Shown: one piece after another, positions 37,001 to 44,369 of the stretch
How the letters are laid out: each line of letters begins with the position of its first letter
Numbering within the stretch: the stretch's first letter is position 1
DNA from: Dinochytrium kinnereticum
Lineage: Eukaryota > Chytridiomycota > Chytridiomycetes > Chytridiales > Chytridiaceae
Length of the DNA: 44,369 nucleotides
Direction: 5' to 3'
Assembly: GCA_027604005.1 (NCBI GenBank)
Contig: JADGJT010000175.1
Coordinates: 1 to 44,369, forward strand
Notes under the pieces: model-generated
The model's input: only the letters and a program-made list of their open reading frames with translations
What the model was told of the DNA's origin: nothing
The model's database searches: none
Translations under genes and position numbers: made by a program

Positions 37001-39965
37001 CTGACATTTCTTCAGCCTTCCCAGACAGTATCTCCTGAATAAGTCCCGCGTAGGAGGGATTCTCATTGCATTCTGCTAAGAGGGATTCGATAGCGGATCG
37101 CTCGGCTTGCGAGATTTCAACGTCGAGAGAGGAAGTTTGGGCAGTTGTTCGAGATGTTAAAATGGAAGTGTTCGATTTCCTCAAGTTAGGTTTCGAGATA
37201 GTTGAGAGATGGAGGAGATACTGAAGAAACCCGCGGATAGAGAAGTAGGCACTGCCGGAACGATTACCATTAGAAAAGAACAAAAGAAAGAAAGAAAGAA
37301 AAAATCAAATCCAGATACTTGAGTTGTTCTACTTCGCTTCCGTAAGCAGTGCTGTAAAGGCATACCATGAGCGATTTTGGCAAAAAAAAGAATATGTTCT
37401 AAAAAGGTACTTACTAAACCTCCGTCCCTTTCTCCTGTAGTGTTTTTCTAACAAACTCTAAAAGGCTAGACTTCCCCATTCCGCCCTCACCTTCTATAAA
37501 GAAGACCGGCACTACTTCTTTTTTGTTTACCCACATATCAATACCACGCTCTAGTAATTCTCTTTCAGATTTATAAGAGACCCAAATGGGTGTAGCTTTG
37601 CTCTTCACGTGGGGAGATAGCGAAAAGGGATCTATACCCCATATATGGAGAGATTGAGATTTGCCTTTGATCTAATCAGAAGTTAGTGTTTGCAATATAA
37701 TCGGAAGAAAACTTGCTTGAACAAAATTGAGGTTTTCAACAGGTAACGAACCGCTGACAATAGCCTTTGTGCGCTCGTCTATAATAATTTTCCCTGGTCG
37801 GTTTATGAATAACAGACGGGCAGCAACATTAACCATATCGCCTATTTTCCGCGGAAATGGCGTTTAGAATTCTTACTTTTTCATTTCAAAAGCGAAAAAG
37901 AGAAAAATTATAACACCTCAACCTTACCAAGTAAGGCTGCATCACGACGCTCATTCGTTCCTACAGTACCAAATAAAATCTCGCCAGTGGTAATAGCTAT
38001 CGATAGTTGAAGGGATTCGTTACTTTCACTGCTTAGCGCAAACTCTGCCGCCGCCTTTGCCGCAAGCAGGCCACATTTATCATCGGCAAATGGCTGGGTT
38101 TGAAAGAGTTACAATTTTCGATAACCTTAATGAGTACCGGTAGACCGAAGCACGCAAGCATGCTTTGACCCTTATCGTCAACTAGACAAGAAAGAGAACC
38201 AGATATATTTAGTTATCCGGACAGAAAAATAAAACGATAAAATGATTTCAGATCGGCACAATCCAATTACCTGAATATTGCTGAAATACGCCACTAAAGT
38301 TTTCCAGCGTTTTCAAAAAACGAACCAGATGCCGCTGGGCCTTTTTTGGCATAAACTCTCCTTCTACCTTTACAAACAGGACGCTCACCGTCCGATACTC
38401 ATTCCGCACAAATGTTCCCTTAATTGGCTTCTGAATCGGCATCTTTGACACCGGGAGCTCTATGGCCAGAGTGCCAGTCCTCGAAAATCCTGCGTTTCGG
38501 GTCTTCGGATCGGCAGGAGCCAACTCGTTCAGGCGCCATAGAATGGATTTGTTAATAAAGCATTTCAGAACCCTTAAAGATTCTTCGGAGAGGTCTTGTA
38601 AGGACGATACAGGCGATTGACAGTGGTTAGGTTCCCTTTTTACAAGAAGTTTGTTTTCCGAAATATTTATCACTGCGATTTTCGAGATGAGGTGAAGCTC
38701 TGGTTTGAGGCCGTTTTGCGGAAAGATAGGGAGGAGATCAAGGCTTATTCCTATCTCTCCTTTTTTTTGAGAATGAAGGAACGAGATAATTTTAAGTCCA
38801 AAGAGCATCGACTGTGAATGAGCCAACGTAAAGCAGTGAAAAAAAAGAAGGGTAAACCTCACCAGATCTGGTTAGATCAAGCATTTTACCTACTCTACCT
38901 AAAGACTCACAATAAATCAAATAATCAAGCCGAAAAAACGGAATCCCAATAACTGTCCGAATAACACAATCCCTAGAAACCCCAATATGCAAAGAAAGAG
39001 TCGCTTCCTTCAGTAAGTTTTGCAGCTTTCCAGGCTCAGTCCCATCTATCCGTTCTCCACTTAAGGAAAATCTGTCGTCAAGCTTTCTTTGAACGTAATC
39101 ACCGCTTGTATACCCGGACTCGTCGGTCATGCATGCTGATTTGAGGATCTGAGACCAGGAATCAAGATTTACAGTGTGCGAGGGAAGCTTTTGGAGAATT
39201 TCGGTGCAGCAGTTGAGTGCACGAATGGATATTGAATCTTGCGACTCGGTCGGGTAGGTTGCTGAGAAGGTAACGAGAACGGCATCACCTGTAAAGTCGT
39301 AAAAAATAATTTAGCAATGCTCGATGAATAAATGCAAAGTCAAAAAGAATTCTACCTAGAAACTGAATAGATTCCGTAAATTTAATGCCGTCTTTCAGTC
39401 ACATATTATAACCGCCTATCCTACCTTAACAATATCCCCTTGATGCTGAAATATGACATCCGCAATCTGCAACCAAAAGAAGAAATCGAAAGGACATATG
39501 TTTCAGCATGAGCACCCTTTGACGAAAGATTCCTATGGCATCTATAGCATCCAGCTACTTACCTTTCCCAAATAACTACCAACCGCTTGTGTGATAATCT
39601 CGGAGGACATTTTCCCCAGATGCTCCTCCTTTTATCGAGAAATAGTCAGACTGAATTATACTGCGTAGCCAAACAAACAAAATCGTGACGACATATTCCC
39701 GGATTATTGACCTCACCAAAATTGATAACAGTGCGCTGTATCCAGATATATCGATGATAGCCTGAAAGAAATATGAATAAATCCAGAGAACATGTATTAG
39801 CGCGCCTAACACAGAATAATGAATTCCCACCACCGTCATCTCCTCCTTTTCACAGAATGGATTCCCAGACTGAAGCTCCACCAACATGTCCTCGCGCCTT
39901 TGATCGTTGGCAAGCAGATCCCTAACATACCTCGCCACAAAGCCCTGCAAATGCATGGCAGACAT
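34091..39965 (-). CDS. soluble adenylyl cyclase-like (ADCY10-type) protein: two cyclase domains, ATPase, helical repeats
   Basis: Predicted cAMP-forming class III cyclase of the bicarbonate-responsive sAC type. Exons: 39965-39831, 39761-39717, 39628-39563, 39466-39425, 39362-39356, 39288-38858, 38811-38271, 38181-38138, 38093-37928, 37841-37717, 37671-37415, 37351-37319, 37251-36873, 36825-36769, 36713-36579, 36530-36485, 36413-36251, 36205-35792, 35696-34091; 1563 aa. C1 has the metal site IDISGY (D49) and GDIVKFLGD (K96, D100). C2 starts near VSVLFV (about 380), with DDKG (K426) and VNVAAR (N497, R501). The position matching human T405 looks like alanine (A490). A P-loop (EGEGGMGKSS, about 595) and a hydrophobic LLIDDAQ Walker B (about 751) define the STAND/AAA-type ATPase. 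About 800 TPR-like helical residues follow. One exon is 7 nt and one intron may use a GC donor. The exact start is uncertain: the frame stays open upstream. Confidence 0.9.
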
Positions 39966-40942
39966 TGCAATGTGTGAGGGGCTAAATGAGCGAGCAGGTC
40001 TTTTTTCTGGCCCCACAATGGGAAAGTGAGTAGGAGATAGCTGTATATCAAAAACGTTGCCCAATTATCATGTCTGTTCGCACTAGATTGATGTGTTAAG
40101 GTGGTCTGCAGGGGAGATGCTGCGCCAAAGGAGATGCAGTGGGAGGGCAGATCCTGCGCAAAACCCACGACCAAGAGAAAATAATGAAAGGGAGCAAGAT
40201 AAACTGTACTCGGTGACCACGAATTCATTGATGGTAACAATAATACATGCAGATCTGAGACGTAAATCGGGAACCCAGAGAAGATGCGCTCAACGTCAAC
40301 GTGCAGGAGCAGCGGCGTCGCAATGAAGGGATGCGCAGCGACATCAAGCGCGAGCAGACGCCGGGTGGTGCAGCGCGTAGCGTCGGGAGCGGACGTGTCC
40401 GCACGAGCGCGTCTCGTCTCGCGCCTGATCGCTGTCTTTCTTTCTTTTGGGCTGTTCAAAAAGCGAAAAAGAATTTGTGCAGATATTTTCATTGGTGAAT
40501 GCCTGCAGCAGGGACAGCGACAGCAGCGGGAGGAGAGCAGCAGCAACGCTCAACCACAAGCACCAGCACCGGCAGACGCCGTCCCTCAAACTAACGCACG
40601 CACGCATATCGCCGTCGTCCTCCACCGCCCCCGCCGCCTCTCTCTCCGCTGACGTCCAGGTCCCGGCCGGGCCCGGCCGGAGGCCCCCCCCGCCGGCCGG
40701 CACGCCCAGCGCCACAGCCGCCGAGCACCACCCCCCCACGCCAGTTCCCTGCCTCCCCCCCCCTTCCCCCCCCCCTTCCTTGATCACCCTTCTCTTCCAT
40801 CAGAGTCCCTCCACGACTGCACCTTCTTCAACACCTTTGACCGTCGTCGTGGACAGTTGAGCCGTCAACTTTCTGCCTCGTCCCTTAAAAAAAATTAAAA
40901 AAGACGTTACGGCGCTGGGAACCCAGTCGACGACACCCAGCT
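39966..40942. promoter_or_regulatory. GC-rich divergent interval, cyclase and cyclin
   Basis: About 1 kb between divergent genes; 40280-40780 is much richer in G+C than the surroundings, with C runs and an 18-bp perfect palindrome at 40663-40680. It should hold both promoters and may hide a 5' exon of the cyclin gene. No independent gene is supported. Confidence 0.5.
40663..40680. repeat. 18-bp perfect G/C palindrome
   Basis: CCGGCCGGG followed at once by its reverse complement CCCGGCCGG. It sits in the GC-rich divergent interval and is followed by C-rich runs and another GCCGGCCGGC. Confidence 0.9.
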
Positions 40943-42945
40943 GTGGACCCGCTCACTCCTCAACCGCATCAGATCGCCCCAACGGCACCAGAGCCTCGCC
41001 GCGTTCCGTCACCACGTCTCACCGCCTCGGTTCATCAGTCGTCGCAAGCCCGTCCCTCTTCCAAGTCATCCCCTTCAGTGTCACCAGCCGTCTCTACGTC
41101 AGGGTCGGCAGAGGCGACTGAGGAAAGGGACTCGCTTACGGCTGCCAGAACCTCGACCTACTTTCATCGACGTTTGAATCTTGGGGAAGGAGAAGAGCCC
41201 TGCTGGAAGAGGAGGAAGAGAGTCTCACCGCCGCCAACTCCAGGAGCTGCGTTTGTTTCTGGCCAGGAGGGTAGGGTCAGCTTTGAATCCGACAGGAAGG
41301 CTGTTTCAGGGGAAGAACTTGTTTCTCGTGTCTCTGGCCGATTGGATTCAAGAGGACGAGCCACAACTTTGCAGCAACAGCATCTTCCATCGTCCTTCAT
41401 CAAACCACCGTCTCTTCCAGCGAAAACAACCACAAACTTAGTTTCCACCAACATTACCTTTCGGCCGTCTCCACTATCCTCTCGTTCGGTCTTCAAGACG
41501 TTTTCAGTACCTGTGGCGGCAAGGGACTTTGCCAACGTGGACGCGACGGCGTCCTCCACACCTGTTGTTGGGAGAGGCTTGGGCGTTCCGATGACCATTG
41601 CCATGCCTTCGCCTGCTCCATCCACTTCCTCTCCGACTGTTTCCGTCTCAGGGGTGACGGGTACTCATGGTGTTTCAGGTGGGATGGGGGTCCCAGGAGT
41701 TGTGGAAGTGCCTGGTAAGGGGGTGTCCTCCTTATTTCACTCATGTTGCGTTGCCTTTCGCTGTTTTTCGCAGCTCTTCATGCATGTTAATTTCGTAATC
41801 TTTAAACTTACACTCATGTCATTGGCCGATTGAATTCCCCATATAGAATATTTCCACCTCGTCGATTCTCAAGTCCTGACCCATATGATCGCCGATATGC
41901 TCTGCCGACTCACATCTCATAACGACCAGATACCCCTTACACAGTCAAACCTCACCCGTTTCCACTCCAGGGCGCCGCCCGCAATCTCGATCGGGGATTA
42001 CCTAAAGCGAATTGTGAAGTACGCGTCTGTCGAGAGAGTCTGCCTGTTAATTCTATTGATTTATATTGATAGGTGGGTGGTGTGCTTTTCTGGTTGAGAG
42101 GAGGTTTTGGAATATCGTTGCTTTTGTTTAATATTTCTTTGCCTTTTCTGTTTCGTCTGTTACCTCTTCTCACTCCCTTAACTTTTCTGGTCCTTCTTTT
42201 TTATCTACTTTTTTCCTTTAATAATAACCGGCGTTACGTTTGTTTTCTTGTTAGGGTTTGTGAACGAAATAGATCATTTACGATTTCGAGTCTCACGGTT
42301 CACCGGTTCATCATCACTGGAGTGACAGTGGGCTCAAAGGTATACATAATTTAGTTCTGAGACTTTCTGTATGTTCCAGTCATAACTCGTATACTTTTCC
42401 CCTCTCTTCCTGCAACTCCCCCTTTATATCCCCTCCCCCCTTTAAATGAAAAGGCTCTCTGCGATTCCTTCCTGCAGAACTCAATGTACGCAAAAGTTGG
42501 TGGGATATCCACAAAGGAGCTCAACATTCTCGAGCTGGAATTTCTCTTTCTCATCGACTGGGACCTCACCGCCACCGCTGAAAGGCTGCAAGAATACTAC
42601 CTCAACCTTGTTCGACAGCACCCTCAATTCCGACGAGCAATCCCACCCGGGGCAGGACCCTCGCCACCTCTCAGAGGAGAGGAGGGGACCACCCCGGTTG
42701 GGATAGGAGTGTTGGATGGCAATATACAGCAATCTGGATCAACTTCCTCGTTCTCTTCTACAACCTCTTCATCGCAGCAGCAGCCATTTTCATCGTCTTC
42801 TAATACTACCACGTCATCTGTCAGCAACCCTACCACCGTTTCTTGTCTGTCTACTTCCGTGACGTCGTCTTCGGACCTTCAACATCAGCCTTCGTCTTCT
42901 TCCGCCCCTACTTCCGTCACGGCAGGCCTTGATCCAGAACCTTGA
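40943..42945 (+). CDS. PHO80/PCL-type cyclin
   Basis: Regulatory partner of a Pho85/CDK5-type kinase (phosphate, glycogen or polarity control in yeast). Exons: 40943 (open end) to 41714, 41847-42072, 42255-42339, 42454-42945. The cyclin box spans three exons: EYFHLVDSQVLTHMIADML, then PAISIGDYLKRIVKYA, CLLILLIYIDR, SSLTVHRFIITGVTVGSK and YAKVGGISTKELNILELEFL. The end FLIDWDLTATAERLQEYY is characteristic of the Pho80 family. The first exon is about 257 codons of Ser/Pro/Thr-rich, probably disordered sequence with a few basic patches. The last exon adds a Ser/Gln-rich tail. I found no in-frame ATG near 40943: the frame opens after a TAA near 40888, and the first ATG lies about 218 codons in. 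The real start is probably in an upstream exon, or the protein is much shorter. Confidence 0.88.
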
Positions 42946-44369
42946 GTGGTTGAGATGTGGTAGGAAGTGTTGCCGTATCTGTAAATTGGATGGATGTATG
43001 GGATAGGGGGGTTCCGTTGTGGTTAGGGAGTTATGGGTTTATTGACCTGAGCCTTCATTGTCCTTTTTATTATTTTAATGGTCATTGCCATTCCTCGGTT
43101 TAGCGTTTTGATGGCACGATTTCAAACGGAGAGTCTCTGAAATTTGTTTGTGATGTGGTTGTCATCCATTCCCTCGTTAAGTTTCACCCCCTCCCCTTAT
43201 CCGTCTCTCTCGTTCCTTTTATCTATTTTGGAACCCCCTCCCCCCCCCCCTTTTTTTTTTTTGAAAGATCCGTCTTGGCATTGATTTATCTATTTTTTAT
43301 TTCCTTTCTTCCCCCGTCGTTTGCTTGTCGTTTTTTTCTTTCTCTTCGTAATGCTTCTCTATCCTCTATCTTCTCCTCTCCCAGACTTTTTTTGAGGAAA
43401 TCAGTCCTCCTCCTCCTCCTCAAACGCATCTTGTCCTCTCTCTCTTTTTCTGAATGTTTTTCTTCCTTACCCCTACCCCCCCCCCCCAACCCTCCCCTTC
43501 CCTAGGTGCATTTTCGCCTATTGTTTTATTTTTTATTGTTGTCGTTTCTGTTTTTTTTTTTTTTTTTTTTTCCTTCCCTTTCTTTTGAGTCCTTGTTTAT
43601 GGTTATTTGAATTGGCGGATTGCATATAATTATTATATATTTTTGTTTTTCTCTCTCTTTTATAACAGTTAAAAGGACCGATCCCCTTTGTTTTTTTATG
43701 GTGTGGGGTTGAAACCCGTTGGGTAGTCTCTTTGGGTGGCGAGATGAAGCACTTGTTAGATGGTGCAAGGAAGGCGTTGGGTTCATTGCTTTTAACGTTG
43801 AGGAAAAGGCTGTACCATGAATACTGTGATGTTCATCGTCAAGGTGTGATGGTTGATCGGGTCCCCGCAACCACTACGCAATCCTCTCACAAAAACGAAA
43901 TACACCCGCAACCACTACGTAATCCTTTCACAAAAACGAAAAACATCAAGCCAAAAATACAACATAACAACCAACAAAAAACAACAAAACAAACAAAAGC
44001 AAGAAAAGAAAAACGAACAAACAAAAAATGTATGTAACTTTTTTTTTTTTCTTTTCTTCTCTGTTCTCTCTTTCATTTCATGATCAAAATTCAAAAAACA
44101 AAAAAAAAAAAAGTAAAAAAAAAGAACGAAAGAAAGAAAGAAAGAAGAAAAAAACAACAAGAAAAAAAAAGAAAAAAAGCGAAAAAAAAAAAGAGGTGAA
44201 CCGTTGTTTGAATATGACATGAACGGCATCTATATAAAATCAAGGGATTCATGATAAGCAGTAATCCATCGCAAAGACAAGAACGCAACATGACTGGGGC
44301 GGGAGGGGGAAGGGGAGATACGTAAGGGCGGGTGGGGTGGAGGGTGTGAGAGGCCACTTACGGGACAGG
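42946..44369. other. low-complexity right end
   Basis: Gene-free as far as I can see. T-rich and C/T-rich runs fill 43150-43600, with C runs near 43240 and 43480. A-rich purine runs (GAAA, AAAG) fill 44095-44195. A 41-bp tandem duplication lies at 43865-43946. Confidence 0.6.
43865..43946. repeat. two-copy 41-bp tandem repeat
   Basis: Two adjacent copies (43865-43905 and 43906-43946) begin CCGCAACCACTACG and share ATCCT followed by TCACAAAAACGAAA, with a few substitutions. The small differences suggest a duplication that is not brand new. Confidence 0.88.

Noticed and set aside
39836..40546. 236-codon minus-strand frame over the cyclase start
   Set aside because: Overlaps the cyclase exon in another phase and is Cys/Leu-rich with no family; the cyclase frame is backed by C1 motifs.
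43286..44357. Lys/Arg- or Phe-rich frames at the right end
   Set aside because: Translations of homopolymer-like repeats only.

Overview
This is a 44.4 kb piece of a nuclear eukaryotic genome. The genes are split by many short GT-AG introns, mostly about 40 to 100 nt. Several introns carry CTAAC-like branch sites, and there are AT-rich and T-rich spacers. Gene content points to a fungus or a close relative: APP1, PEP7/VAC1, NPR2, NSE4, CWF19, a PHO80-type cyclin and a PPR protein. Two genes fit an early-diverging (chytrid-like) lineage better than Ascomycota or Basidiomycota: a cobalamin-dependent methylmalonyl-CoA mutase, and an ADCY10-type soluble adenylyl cyclase. The species cannot be named from the sequence. 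There is no sign of an operon, phage, plasmid, transposase or CRISPR array.

Layout. 517-2321 (-) GDP-mannose 4,6-dehydratase, 12 exons. 2375-4065 (-) APP1-like phosphatidate phosphatase. 4542-7459 (-) PEP7/VAC1 with a C2H2 finger and two FYVE-type fingers. 7650-10521 (-) CWF19 splicing factor. 10522-11456 is non-coding and holds a near-perfect 25-bp hairpin. 11457-14072 (-) is an intronless PPR protein, divergent from 14162-16138 (+) NSUN5/RCM1. 16582 to about 20905 (+) is methylmalonyl-CoA mutase, with a 10-N assembly gap and an abnormal G-rich 3' end. It converges on 21411-23172 (-) MRI1, which is divergent from 23269-24840 (+) NSE4. Then come 24902-26785 (+) NPR2/NPRL2 and 27697-29808 (+) glucose-6-phosphate dehydrogenase. 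30721-33912 (-) is a 1063-codon unknown. 34091-39965 (-) is the soluble adenylyl cyclase-like protein, 19 exons. A GC-rich interval separates it from a PHO80-type cyclin, about 40943-42945 (+). The right end is low-complexity DNA.

Exon models were built by hand from splice sites, reading-frame continuity and family motifs. For every multi-exon gene except MUT and the 5' end of the cyclin, the exon lengths sum to a multiple of three and end in a stop. Base positions may be off by one in places. The genes are mostly housekeeping: nucleotide sugar synthesis, lipid and endosome traffic, splicing, rRNA methylation, organellar RNA, propionate and methionine metabolism, SMC5/6, GATOR1/SEACIT, the pentose phosphate pathway and cAMP. 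They do not form one pathway. The best candidates for novelty are the soluble cyclase in a fungus-like genome, the unknown 1063-aa protein, the hairpin upstream of CWF19 and several tiny exons.
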